From: Paraburkholderia acidisoli | GTDB taxonomy: Bacteria; Pseudomonadota; Gammaproteobacteria; Burkholderiales; Burkholderiaceae | Direction: 5' to 3' | Assembly (NCBI RefSeq): GCF_009789675.1 | Contig: NZ_CP046913.1 | Span: 1,984,001 to 2,048,000, forward strand | Length of the DNA stretch: 64,000 nt | Shown here: positions 15,538-24,585 of the stretch, piece by piece | Numbering within the stretch: the stretch's first letter is position 1 | Layout: every line of letters begins with the position of its first letter | Position numbers and translations under genes: made by a program | Notes under the pieces: generated by a model | Databases searched by the model: none | The model's input: only the letters and a program-made list of their open reading frames with translations | What the model was told of the DNA's origin: nothing

Positions 15538-16338
15538 CTACGGCCGGTTCATGTGCGCGAGCGCGTCGCGCATCGCGCCGCTCGGCACGATCAGTTGCCC
15601 GCTGAACGGCGTGTCGAGATCGACGATCACATACACCGCCGAGGAAATCGACACCGTGCCGAGCACGATCAGCACCGTCGCGAGCGCGTTGTGCGGCGAC
15701 ACCAGACCGAAGCTCAGAAAGATCAGGATCAGCCAGAGCACGAGCATCGTGAAGAACGGACCCGAGATCGTGCCCGGCGCCTCTTCGATAATGCGCCAGC
15801 GCGTGTCGGTGACGCGCGCGAACAACTGCGCGAGCGTGCTGGCCGTGGACTGATGAAACGCGTCGCGCGGTGCGAGGTGATTGATCTGCTCGCCCACCGA
15901 ATCCAGCAGCGCGCCCAGCGGGACGCTTTCCAGATGGTCGTTGCTGACGTTGGGATCGCGCGGATAGTAATTGCCAGGCGGCGGCGCTTCGTGAGTCCAG
16001 GTGGAGGCGATCGCGCCCGCCGTGTAGGCGCGCAGCAGCGTGCGCGCGGTCGCGCCTTCAGGGCCGTAATCGCGCAAGCGCTGATCGAGCTGAATCAGAT
16101 CGGCGGCGTACGCGCGCATGTCGTTGGCCGCGGTGTCGAAGCTGGTTTTCGCCGATGCGGTCAGCAGGCTCAACACGAGCGCCGCGAACGTCACGAGCAT
16201 GCCGATCACCAGTTGCACGAGCTGCACCGTTTCGTGCTTGCGATGTTCCTCGGGCAATAGCGGGCGCAGCAGCAAACCGAGTCCCGTGCCGCCCAGCAGC
16301 AGCACGAACACGAGCACCGCCGAACCCACTTCCATCAT
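15538..16338 (-). CDS. DUF4239 (bestrophin-like) membrane protein
   Basis: A 266-residue protein with two hydrophobic segments near the N-terminus, a long soluble middle and two helices near residues 190-235. This pattern and the sequence style fit DUF4239, annotated as bestrophin-like, a possible anion channel. It overlaps the stop of the antiporter gene by an ATGA (16335-16338), a sign of translational coupling. A second ATG follows directly at 16335. Function is not established; coupling to an Na+/H+ antiporter fits a role in ion balance. Confidence 0.75.
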   Translation of the reverse strand: MMEVGSAVLVFVLLLGGTGLGLLLRPLLPEEHRKHETVQLVQLVIGMLVTFAALVLSLLTASAKTSFDTAANDMRAYAADLIQLDQRLRDYGPEGATARTLLRAYTAGAIASTWTHEAPPPGNYYPRDPNVSNDHLESVPLGALLDSVGEQINHLAPRDAFHQSTASTLAQLFARVTDTRWRIIEEAPGTISGPFFTMLVLWLILIFLSFGLVSPHNALATVLIVLGTVSISSAVYVIVDLDTPFSGQLIVPSGAMRDALAHMNRP

Positions 16339-18572
16339 GACGGTGTCCTCGGTACCTGCGTTGCGGCGGCGGCGTCGCTCTGCGCGGATGGCGAATCGTC
16401 GAATCCGGCGGGCGCGTCGTGCAGCGCGTCGTGCAGCAGTTCGTGCGGTGCTTCGTGAGGGACTTCATGCACCGCGCTCTCCTCGAACGGCACGATATCC
16501 AGATGCGCGCGCGGCACCGCGAGCTTCCAGGCGCCGTCCATCTCGCGCCGGATCGCATCGAAAATCTCCTTCGAAATGGACCGGTCCTCGTACATCGCGG
16601 CCACGCGTTCGCGCCCTTCGCGCAACGCGTAGAGCAGCAGCATGCGGCGCTCGAGCACGCCGGCCGCCTGCCCGAAGCACGCGCGCACTTCGGCGAGACC
16701 GCGTTCGACGGCGTCGATACGGCCCTTCAGCACGGTCGTGAGCAGCTTCGCCATGCGCTCGCCGAGCAGCGGCGTAATGCTCGTTTCGTTAAAGACGATC
16801 AGCTGGTGCAGCACCACACGACGACACATCAGGAGTTCGAAACGATCGGCGAGCGCGACGCCGTAAGGCTGCCGAATGCGCAGCCAGCGGTATAGCCAAC
16901 GCGCGATGCGCATTTCCGGCGTTTGCGCGAGAATTTTCGCGGCCGCGCGCTGATAGCCGATGCGCCCTTTCAGGCGCGCTTCCTCCATCATGACTTCGGT
17001 GTTCTGCATCATCGCGTCGAGGTTGCGAATCGTGATGATGCCGCTGCCGTACTGCGGAATCAGTTCGCGCTCCTTGCTCGCGAGCGTCACGAGACCGATG
17101 ACGAGCCGCTCGCGCTCCGAAAGCGCCGCTTCGATATCGAACGCGGTCTTGCCCATGTCGATGCTGTGCCGGAAGGTGTGACACGCGTCGTCGGCGATCG
17201 CATCGGCAATATGAAACGTGCGTGCCGCCATGTGCACGCGCTCGGAGACACCGATCGACGAAAGCTGCACCGCCTGCTGCTGCAGCGCCTGCTCCTGCGG
17301 CGAGAGCAGGTCGAGATGCAGACGCCGGATCAGCAGCTTCAACGACGTGCCGTTGACGACGAGGCTCACGAGCACGAAGCCGGTTGCGAGGATCGCCACG
17401 AAACGCCGCGTGGATTCGGGCAGCGCCGTTTCCTGCGCAAGCCCGAGCGCGAGCACGAGCGTGACCGCGCCGCGCAAACCGCCCCACGCGATCACGAGCT
17501 TGTAGGCGGCGCTCACGGGCTCGGTGAGACGCAGGCGGCTCAACAGCGGCAGCATGCCGAACACGACCACGAGCCGCGCGACGAGTGCCGCCACCACGAC
17601 CACGGCGAGCGCGACCAGGTCGATCCAGTGCGCGTTGCGCAGCGTGCCCGGAATCTGCATGGCGGCGAGCAGAAAGATGGCCGCGCCCGCCATGGCCGCG
17701 ACCTGCTCCCAGATGAGTTGCAGATGCTGCCAGTTCACTGGCGAAAGACGCGTGCGCCCTAGTCCGCTGATGACGAGCCCCGCCGCGACCACGGCCACGA
17801 CGCCCGAGACGTGCAGCGTGTGATCGGCGAACAGAAAGAGCGGGTACGGCAGCGCGAAACTCAGCGACACCTCGGCCTTGCCCTCGCCGCCGAGCGCAGG
17901 CACGAGCCACGCGAACGCGCGGCCCGCCAGCGCGCCCACGAACAGGCCGCCGCCCAGCGCGATGCCGAGCGAACGCAACGCCGCGCCGAGGGACGCGTGG
18001 CTTGCCGCGTCGCCGGAAAACGAGGCGATCAGCACGCCCGCGATGGCGATCGCCGCGGCGTCGTTCAACAGGCTCTCCCCTTCCACGAGTCGCACGAGCC
18101 GCTCGGGCGCGCCCACTTCGCGAAACACGGCGAGCACGGCCGAAGGATCGGTGGTCGCGATCATCGCGCCGAGCAGCAGGCCGTCGGCGAGTGGACCGAG
18201 TCCCGTCAAGCGGATGGCGCCGCCCACCATGGCCGTGGCGACGAACACCGCCACCACCGCGAGCAACAGAATGGGCGCGGCGTCGCCGAGCATCTCGCGC
18301 ACGTTCACGCTGAGCGCCGCCTGGAACAGGAGCGGCGGCAGAAAGATCCAGAGATACGCCTCGGGCGGCAGGCGCGGCGCGAGCGCCGGGGTGACGAAAC
18401 TCTGCGCGAGCGCGGGCCACGCCTCGCCGCTCACGAGATAGATGCCGCCGAGCGCGAAGCCCCACGCGGCGAGCAGCACCGACTCCGAGATCGCCCAGCG
18501 CAGGCTCGCGGCCTGCACGAACGCGATGCTCGCCAGCAAGAAACCGCTCAGGAGAAGAAGGTGGATGACCAT
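16335..18572 (-). CDS. CPA1-family Na+/H+ antiporter with large cytosolic C-terminus
   Basis: A 745-residue protein. The first 430 residues hold about 12-13 membrane helices with the CPA1 signatures: F-L-P-P-L-L-F-Q (helix 3), A-T-T-D142-P-S-A-V and E-G-E-S-L-L-N170-D171, the ion-binding pair of helix 5-6. The following 300 residues are soluble and helical, probably regulatory, and longer than in typical NhaP. It exchanges Na+ or K+ for H+ at the inner membrane. It follows lutC by 18 bases and is coupled to the DUF4239 gene by an ATGA overlap, so it is probably in the lut operon. Confidence 0.88.
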   Translation of the reverse strand: MVIHLLLLSGFLLASIAFVQAASLRWAISESVLLAAWGFALGGIYLVSGEAWPALAQSFVTPALAPRLPPEAYLWIFLPPLLFQAALSVNVREMLGDAAPILLLAVVAVFVATAMVGGAIRLTGLGPLADGLLLGAMIATTDPSAVLAVFREVGAPERLVRLVEGESLLNDAAAIAIAGVLIASFSGDAASHASLGAALRSLGIALGGGLFVGALAGRAFAWLVPALGGEGKAEVSLSFALPYPLFLFADHTLHVSGVVAVVAAGLVISGLGRTRLSPVNWQHLQLIWEQVAAMAGAAIFLLAAMQIPGTLRNAHWIDLVALAVVVVAALVARLVVVFGMLPLLSRLRLTEPVSAAYKLVIAWGGLRGAVTLVLALGLAQETALPESTRRFVAILATGFVLVSLVVNGTSLKLLIRRLHLDLLSPQEQALQQQAVQLSSIGVSERVHMAARTFHIADAIADDACHTFRHSIDMGKTAFDIEAALSERERLVIGLVTLASKERELIPQYGSGIITIRNLDAMMQNTEVMMEEARLKGRIGYQRAAAKILAQTPEMRIARWLYRWLRIRQPYGVALADRFELLMCRRVVLHQLIVFNETSITPLLGERMAKLLTTVLKGRIDAVERGLAEVRACFGQAAGVLERRMLLLYALREGRERVAAMYEDRSISKEIFDAIRREMDGAWKLAVPRAHLDIVPFEESAVHEVPHEAPHELLHDALHDAPAGFDDSPSAQSDAAAATQVPRTPS

Positions 18573-18590
18573 CGTGGGTCGCCGTGAGCG

Positions 18591-19178
18591 TCAGGGTTGC
18601 GCCAGCCACACCAGGGTGAGCGACCGCACGCCTTGCGCGCCCTGGATCAGCACGCCTTCGATATCGGCGGTGGCGGACGGGCCGGTCACGAGCACCGCAT
18701 AACGCGCGTGGCGAAAGTCGTCACGCCGATACGCGTCCTGCAAACCGGCCACGAGTTGCGCGGGATCGAGCAAGACCACGAGATGCTGCACGAGATAGCC
18801 GAGCGCATTGACGACGTACTCGTCTTCGCTGAACCACAGGGAGCCCGTCTCCGCCACGCCGAAACGCGCCCGCACGACACCTACGTCGACGTTTTCGAGC
18901 GACGCGGGCAGCGTGTTCGCGTCGATCGCGCGCGTGCCCGCGACTTCGGGCGTGGCCGACGCCACACTGGCCTCGCCGCCGAAGCGTTCGAGGATGAGCG
19001 TGTGCACGTCGGCGGCGTGCTGGACCTGCGCTTCGCGGCCGCCCATCAGCTTGAGTGCGGTCACGAAGCGTTCGCGCAGATCGCCCGCGGGCGATTCGAA
19101 TAGCGGCACCTCGGGCAAGGCTTCGGGTGCGGGTTGCGCGGCGCGAATACGCGCGAGAAAGGTCTCGCGATTAGCCAC
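18591..19178 (-). CDS. lutC: LutC-type LUD-domain protein, L-lactate oxidation
   Basis: 195 residues beginning at GTG 19178, which has AGGAG ten bases upstream and overlaps the lutB end by eight bases. No earlier start gives a better site. It is a single LUD (YkgG/LutC) domain with the motif G-V-A-E-T-G-S-L-W and a C-terminal strand-rich G-P-S-A-T-A-D-I-E-G-V. LutABC together oxidise L-lactate to pyruvate; LutC is the small subunit. It is third in a lutA-lutB-lutC run. Confidence 0.87.
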   Translation of the reverse strand: MANRETFLARIRAAQPAPEALPEVPLFESPAGDLRERFVTALKLMGGREAQVQHAADVHTLILERFGGEASVASATPEVAGTRAIDANTLPASLENVDVGVVRARFGVAETGSLWFSEDEYVVNALGYLVQHLVVLLDPAQLVAGLQDAYRRDDFRHARYAVLVTGPSATADIEGVLIQGAQGVRSLTLVWLAQP

Positions 19179-20559
19179 GGCCCTCTCCTTTGCGATGCTT
19201 GCGATACCACGCGTTGAAGGTGGCCGAAGGCGCTTGCGGCAAATCGCGCTGCCGGCCCCAGATATTGAGCGGGTTGTAGAGCATGAAGTTGGGCAAGCGC
19301 CGCAACGCCCCTTCGACCGAGGCCACGGCACCGCGATAAAGCGTCGGACTCCCGAGCAATCGCCCTGCCATCCTGATAACCTCCTGCTTCACGAACGGCA
19401 CTTCGTGCTGGGCCGCGATCACCCGGCGCCACGCATAAATCTGCTCGTGGATGTTGATCTTCACGGGGCACACGTTCGAGCAACTGCCGTTGAGCGTGGA
19501 CGCGAACGGCAAGCCGCTGAAGCGCTTGAGATCGAAGGTCGGGTTGATGATCGCGCCAATCGGTCCCGCGTAGGTGCTGCCGTACGAAAGACCGCCGCTG
19601 CGTCGGTACACGGGGCAGGTATTCATGCACGCGCCGCAGCGGATGCATTTGAGCGACGACCAGAAGTCCGGCATGGCCAGCCGCTCGGAACGGCCGTTAT
19701 CGACGAGCACGAAGTGCATTTCCGCGCCCGGACGCGGCGCGCGAAAATGCGAGGTGTATTGCGTGATCGGCGAGCCGAGCGCGCTACGCGAGAGCATGCG
19801 CACGAACACGCCGAGATCCGAGACCCGCGGAATGAGTTTTTCGATGCCCAGCGACACGATATGCAAAGGCGGCACGTTGGCGGAAAGATCCGCGTTGCCC
19901 TCGTTCGTGCAGACCACCACGGTGCCCGTTTCGGCCACCGCGAAATTGCAGCCCGTCATGCCCGCCGTCCGGTCACGCACGAACCAGGGCCGCGTATTCA
20001 TGCGCTGGCTCTCGGCGAGGTAGTGAATGTCGTTGTTGTGCGGGTCGGTGCCGATCGTGCGGCCGAACACCGTGGCCACGTCGTCGCGCAACTTGTGAAC
20101 GGCGGGCACGACGATATGGCTGGGCGGCTCGCTGTCGAGTTGCTGAATACGTTCGCCGAGGTCGGTTTCCATGACCGCCACGCCGCGCATCTCCAGATAC
20201 GCGCGCAACTCGCATTCGTCGGTGAGCATCGACTTGCTCTTCACGAGCGCCGTCATGCCGCGCTCGCTCAGGATGCGATGCACGATCGTGTTGTGCTCGT
20301 CGGCGGTATCGGCGAAATGCACCTGTACGCCATTCGCTTGCGCCTCACGCGTGAATTGATCCAGATAGTCGGCGAGATGCGAAAGCGTATGGGCCTTGAT
20401 CTGCGAAGCGAGCGCGCGCAGCGTTTCCCATTCGGGAATGGCGTGCGCCTGCGCGTCGCGTTTGGAACGCAAATCCCATAGGCGTTTGTCGTGAAAGGCA
20501 ACGTGCTCGGGATGCGAAAGAAACTCACCGGCGAGTTTGGCGTGTTCGACCCGTTTCAT
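19171..20559 (-). CDS. lutB: LutB-type iron-sulfur protein, L-lactate oxidation
   Basis: 462 residues from ATG 20559. There is an LUD domain over the first 290 residues (A-E-T-G-T-V-V-V-C-T-N-E-G-N). A ferredoxin-like region follows with C-I-R-C-G-A-C-M-N-T-C-P and C-S-N-V-C-P, for two [4Fe-4S] clusters. The tail carries the L-L-N conserved end typical of LutB. It is the electron-carrying subunit of the lactate oxidation complex. The start overlaps the lutA stop by ATGA, indicating coupled translation. Confidence 0.92.
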   Translation of the reverse strand: MKRVEHAKLAGEFLSHPEHVAFHDKRLWDLRSKRDAQAHAIPEWETLRALASQIKAHTLSHLADYLDQFTREAQANGVQVHFADTADEHNTIVHRILSERGMTALVKSKSMLTDECELRAYLEMRGVAVMETDLGERIQQLDSEPPSHIVVPAVHKLRDDVATVFGRTIGTDPHNNDIHYLAESQRMNTRPWFVRDRTAGMTGCNFAVAETGTVVVCTNEGNADLSANVPPLHIVSLGIEKLIPRVSDLGVFVRMLSRSALGSPITQYTSHFRAPRPGAEMHFVLVDNGRSERLAMPDFWSSLKCIRCGACMNTCPVYRRSGGLSYGSTYAGPIGAIINPTFDLKRFSGLPFASTLNGSCSNVCPVKINIHEQIYAWRRVIAAQHEVPFVKQEVIRMAGRLLGSPTLYRGAVASVEGALRRLPNFMLYNPLNIWGRQRDLPQAPSATFNAWYRKHRKGEGRG

Positions 20560-21299
20560 TCGCGCGCCCCGTTGAGGACCTGCGCGATATGGATGAAACG
20601 CACTTCGGCATTCATGCGCTCCGCGCAGCCCTGCTGGTGCATGAGACACGACATGTCGCCGGAAACGATGTACTGCGCGCCGGCGCCCACGTGGTCGATG
20701 ACCTTGTCCTGCCCCATGCGCACCGAGACGGCTTCTTCCGTCACCGCGAACGTGCCGCCGAAGCCGCAGCATTCGTCGGGACGCGCGGGCTTGACGAATT
20801 CGATGCCTTTCACGTTTTCGAGCAACGCGAGCGGCTTGGAAAACGGCGTGCCCGCTATTTCGGAAACGGAGGCTTCGTGCAGGTGGCGCAACGCACTGCA
20901 GCTATTGTGCAAACCCACTCGCCAGGGGAATTCGGCCCACGGAAAATCGCGCGCCCCGAGTACGTCGTGGAGAAACTCCACCAGTTCATACACGCTGCGA
21001 CGGGTCTTGCGGACCTCTTCGGTTTGCTCGATAGCGTCGAAATGATCGCGCACGTGATTCACGCAACTCGCGGAAGGTCCGACGATATAGTCGTAACCCG
21101 CGAAGGCCCGCGCGAAGACGCGCTCCGCGCCGGCCGCCTCCGACTGCGCGCCGCTATTGGCCATGGGTTGGCCGCAGCAGGTTTGTTCGAGCGGATAGTC
21201 GACTTCGCAGCCGAGCCGCTCGAGCAACTCGAGCGTGGCAATGCCGACTTCGGGGTAGAACGCGTCGATGAAGCAAGGGACGAACAAGGCGACTTTCAT
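20556..21299 (-). CDS. lutA: LutA-type (CCG-domain) iron-sulfur oxidoreductase
   Basis: 247 residues from ATG 21299; the upstream in-frame extension is Arg-rich and lacks a ribosome-binding site. It has two CCG domains: C-C-G-Q-P-M near residue 43 and C-C-G-F-G-G-T near 195, the ligands of the heterodisulfide-reductase-like cluster of LutA/GlpC. It is the first gene of lutABC. No LldP/LutP-type lactate permease lies beside it; a porin is 158 bases upstream on the same strand. Confidence 0.92.
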   Translation of the reverse strand: MKVALFVPCFIDAFYPEVGIATLELLERLGCEVDYPLEQTCCGQPMANSGAQSEAAGAERVFARAFAGYDYIVGPSASCVNHVRDHFDAIEQTEEVRKTRRSVYELVEFLHDVLGARDFPWAEFPWRVGLHNSCSALRHLHEASVSEIAGTPFSKPLALLENVKGIEFVKPARPDECCGFGGTFAVTEEAVSVRMGQDKVIDHVGAGAQYIVSGDMSCLMHQQGCAERMNAEVRFIHIAQVLNGARE

Positions 21300-21457
21300 G
21301 CGCGGGCTCACACGAAAAGCGAACCCGAACATTCTACTGCCGAACCGCGCGGGCGTCGCGTGGGCGTGCATGGCCACGCGCGCCCGGTCGCGAGCACGCC
21401 GCGCCGCGTCCCTTCAGGTCGAGTCAAGCCGAGTCACGCCATCGCTTCGTGCGTGAA

Positions 21458-22672
21458 TCAAAAGTTATGGCGAATACCCGCCATGACCGCGAGTTGCTTG
21501 TCGGTATCCGAATTCACGAGGTTCGGAATTTGCGCGAGATTGCGCGTGCCGCCGCCCGCCGCGTCAATACCCAGGCCCGCACCCGACGACTTTTGTCCGA
21601 TTGCCACGGCATAGAGCGCCGTGCGTTTCGACAGGTTGTACACGGTGCCCAGGTTGATTTGATGCACGCGCGTGGACGACTCCCCGCTCGGACGCGCGTC
21701 GTTAAAGAGGTACGCGAAGCCGAATTGCCATTCCGGTGAGAATTGCCACGACGTATTCAACTCGGCGATATCGAACGAGATATCCGCGCCCTGGGGTTGT
21801 GCCGCGCTCGCGAAATAGAGACTCTGCGAAAGACGCGTGTGAGTGTAAGTGAGTCCCACCGTGAATTTGCCGAATGCGTACGAGCCGCCTGCGCCGTAAA
21901 TGCGAATGCGTTGCGCGTTCTGGAGTTCGCAGTAGGCGGCGTCGGCATTGGCGCAACCCAGATCGCCGATATAGCCGCTCTCCCCGCCCAGCGCGGCCTG
22001 CAAGGGATTGCGCAATTCGAGCACGCCCGCAGAGAAAGACAGCGGCCCATTCGTGTAATTCGCCGCGAGCGACCAGCCGCGGTTCTGCGAGAAGTCGCCC
22101 GCCACGCCGCCGAGACTGAACAGGCCGCCTATCGTAAAGCCGCCGAAATTCGGGCTTATGTATTTGATCGAATTGTTGAAGTTGAACGCCTCGTTGAGAT
22201 TGTCGACATCGCCGAAATGCGAGCCATAGAGCGTTGCCCAATTGTTGCTCGACACATACGCGCCCAGATTGTCGGAGAACGGATCGTACTGGCGGCCCAG
22301 CGTGAGCGTGCCGTACCGGCTATTCGCCACGCCCACCCACGCGTTGCGATTGAATAGCGTACCGCTTTGCAACAGCGCGCCGTTCTGCTGAAAGAAGCTG
22401 TTTTCCAGCGTGAAATTGACCGTCGTACCCGCGCCGATATCTTCGGAGCCCGTCAGGCCCCACCGTGAAGGCACCAGGTTGCCGCCGCCGAGTTGCCAGT
22501 TCGCGTGGCCGCTCGTGGCGCCGCTCGCCGTGGTGCTCTGCTGGTTCGTCGAATAGATCACACCGGCGTCCACGGTGCCGTAGAGCGTGACCGAAGACTG
22601 CGCATGCGCGCCCATCGCAAGGGTGCACGAAGCCAGCGCCAGCGCCGCGCGCTTGACGAATTGCTCTGCCAT
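21458..22672 (-). CDS. Gram-negative porin (OmpC-like, Burkholderia type)
   Basis: 404 residues. The signal peptide ends A-H-A before Q-S-S-V-T-L-Y-G, the usual mature start of beta-proteobacterial trimeric porins. There are many amphipathic strands, the conserved S-R-W-G-L-T-G-S-E-D-I-G-A-G motif and Y-G-T-L-T-L-G-R-Q-Y-D-P, and a terminal Phe (R-H-N-F) recognised by the BAM machinery. It lies between the APC permease and lutABC on the same strand. The solute range is unknown. Confidence 0.93.
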   Translation of the reverse strand: MAEQFVKRAALALASCTLAMGAHAQSSVTLYGTVDAGVIYSTNQQSTTASGATSGHANWQLGGGNLVPSRWGLTGSEDIGAGTTVNFTLENSFFQQNGALLQSGTLFNRNAWVGVANSRYGTLTLGRQYDPFSDNLGAYVSSNNWATLYGSHFGDVDNLNEAFNFNNSIKYISPNFGGFTIGGLFSLGGVAGDFSQNRGWSLAANYTNGPLSFSAGVLELRNPLQAALGGESGYIGDLGCANADAAYCELQNAQRIRIYGAGGSYAFGKFTVGLTYTHTRLSQSLYFASAAQPQGADISFDIAELNTSWQFSPEWQFGFAYLFNDARPSGESSTRVHQINLGTVYNLSKRTALYAVAIGQKSSGAGLGIDAAGGGTRNLAQIPNLVNSDTDKQLAVMAGIRHNF

Positions 22673-22826
22673 ATCGTTGTCTTTTTGAATGAGAGAGATC
22701 GCGAAACCGACACGACGAATCGATACAGCAGGCCGATACGGCGAGCGCGACCGGGGCGCGGCACGCGTGACGCGCGGCCGCCCTTGATGAGTCGGATGGC
22801 GTGGCGCGAATGACTCGCGCGAAAAC

Positions 22827-24278
22827 TTACTGGCCGAAGCGCGCGTAAATGTCGGGCCGCGTGCGCTTGAGCACGAACGCGAGCGCCACGCCCGCCAGCG
22901 CGACGGCGAGCACGACCCAGGGAAACGCGCGCACGATCGGGCTATCGGAGCCGCTGAGCGCGTCGAGATTGCCGATCAGCACGATGCCGATGGCGAGCAG
23001 GCCGAAGCCGCCGAGCACGGGTGCGAGCAGCGAGTGCCACACGCGCGTGTCTTTCCTCGTGGCGCGGAAATACGCCGCCACCGAAAAACTCGTCACCGCC
23101 TGCAACATGACGATGCCGATCGTGCCGAGCGCCGAGGTCCAGCTGAAGACGATGTTGAACGGATCGCTGCCGGCGGCAACGAACCCTGCCACGGGCACTG
23201 CGACGGAAAGCGTTTGCAGATAGCTCGCGAGATACGGCGAACGATATTTCGCATGCAGGCGGTCGAGCGCGGCCGGCAGTATGCCCTCCACGGACAGTGC
23301 GTGGATGTAGCGCACGATCGTGTTATGAAACGAGAGCAGACTCGCGAAGATGCTCGAAAGCAGCAGCAAACTCATTGCCGTGGTCACACCGCCGCCCAGG
23401 TATTTCGTCGACTGGATGAACCAGAAGTCGCCGGGTTGTTTCGTCGCCACCTCCACGACGTTGCCCACGCCATACGCACACACGATCGCCCACGTGACGA
23501 AGGCGAAGAACACGAGGATCAGCGAGACGGAAACGTAAGTGGCACGCGGCACGGTCACTTTTGGATCGCGGCATTCTTTGCCATAAATGGCCGTGGCTTC
23601 GAAACCGATGAACGACGCGAGCGCGAACATCACCGCAATGCCCATATGCCCGCTGAATACATGGCGTGGCGCGAACGGTTCGAGCGTCAACCCGTCGGGA
23701 CCGCCGCGATGCATCACGATCGCCACGCTCAGCAGCAGCAGGATGCCGAGTTCGAGACACATGAGCACGCCGAGCAGACGGCTGTTCAGATCAATGCCGC
23801 GAATCCCGGTGAATTGCACGATCGCGATGCAGACGAACGAATACAGGTACCACGGCATCGCGCTATGCAGGAGCGGGCCGAGCACGACGGTGCAGAAGAA
23901 ACCGAATAACCCGTACAGCGCGATCTGGATGCAGGTGTACGAAAGCAGCGCCACGAGTGCGCCCGCCATGCCGATCGGCCGGCCGAAGCCTGCCGTGATG
24001 TACGCATAGAACGCGCCGGCGCGCACGATATGGCGGCTCATCGACGCAAAGCCCACGCTGAACACGAGCAGCACCACGCCCGCGATCACGAAGGCACCCG
24101 GAATGCCCGCGCCATTGCCGAGACTGATGGCGGGCGGCACGGCCCCCAGCATGCCCGTGAGCGGCGCCGCCGCCGAGATGACGAGAAACACGATTTGCCA
24201 TAGCCCGAGCAGGCCGCGCGGGGACGCCACGGCCGCGTCGTCGCCGACGAGGCCAGTGGAAGAATACGGTTCGTTCAT
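22827..24278 (-). CDS. APC-family amino acid/amine permease
   Basis: 483 residues from ATG 24278, with AGAGG at suitable spacing; the upstream extension is rejected. About 12-14 membrane helices. The first carries S-A-A-A-P-L-T-G-M-L-G-A-V-P, the substrate-loop motif of the APC fold, and F-I-G-F-E-A-T-A-I-Y-G-K-E lies near residue 230. It is an inner-membrane proton-coupled permease for an amino acid or amine. Its promoter region shares a long direct-repeat element with that of the copper amine oxidase gene, so it probably imports an amine for that pathway. Confidence 0.88.
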   Translation of the reverse strand: MNEPYSSTGLVGDDAAVASPRGLLGLWQIVFLVISAAAPLTGMLGAVPPAISLGNGAGIPGAFVIAGVVLLVFSVGFASMSRHIVRAGAFYAYITAGFGRPIGMAGALVALLSYTCIQIALYGLFGFFCTVVLGPLLHSAMPWYLYSFVCIAIVQFTGIRGIDLNSRLLGVLMCLELGILLLLSVAIVMHRGGPDGLTLEPFAPRHVFSGHMGIAVMFALASFIGFEATAIYGKECRDPKVTVPRATYVSVSLILVFFAFVTWAIVCAYGVGNVVEVATKQPGDFWFIQSTKYLGGGVTTAMSLLLLSSIFASLLSFHNTIVRYIHALSVEGILPAALDRLHAKYRSPYLASYLQTLSVAVPVAGFVAAGSDPFNIVFSWTSALGTIGIVMLQAVTSFSVAAYFRATRKDTRVWHSLLAPVLGGFGLLAIGIVLIGNLDALSGSDSPIVRAFPWVVLAVALAGVALAFVLKRTRPDIYARFGQ

Positions 24279-24351
24279 CGTTGCCTCTGCTGGTGTCTGT
24301 TCTGGGATCGCCATGCGACACGATGAAAGATCGCGTGCCCCTGGCTCGATG

Positions 24352-24373
24352 AATCGAATTTCGAGATTCGATT
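24352..24373. promoter_or_regulatory. Inverted repeat in the permease promoter region
   Basis: AATCGAAT (24352-24359) and ATTCGATT (24366-24373) are a perfect eight-base inverted repeat spaced by six bases, 74 bases upstream of the permease start. It may be the site of a second regulator, since AraC proteins normally use direct repeats. Confidence 0.5.
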
Positions 24374-24415
24374 GGAGCGCATGGTAGGCAGCTAAAAAAG
24401 TTGCCGACTTCGCCC

Positions 24416-24445
24416 AACGCGCCAAATTCTCGATAAATTGCGCCA
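24416..24445 (-). promoter_or_regulatory. TGGCGC-N15-TGGCGC element upstream of the APC permease
   Basis: Read on the minus strand, TGGCGC (24445-24440) and TGGCGC (24424-24419) are direct repeats 21 bases apart, two helix turns. TATCG is conserved between them and GTT follows. The same element precedes the copper amine oxidase gene in the same orientation. Direct repeats at 21 bases suit an AraC-family regulator. Confidence 0.7.
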
Positions 24446-24585
24446 AGGGCGGAGCGGGTTTTCACTTAATGCGATTGCGCAGCAGGTGGTTAATTCGGAA
24501 TGCAGATTAAATTTCCGCACGAGAGAGCATCGTCATTTTGCTCTAAAAATTACTCTTGGCTTTCGACATGCTCGCCGAGAGCGTA

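Larger units (their letters stand above)
24279..24585. other. Intergenic control region of the APC permease
   Basis: 307 bases, AT-richer than the genes, between the permease and the AraC gene, both on the minus strand. It holds the TGGCGC direct-repeat element (24416-24445) and an eight-base inverted repeat (24352-24373). No gene is seen. Confidence 0.6.
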
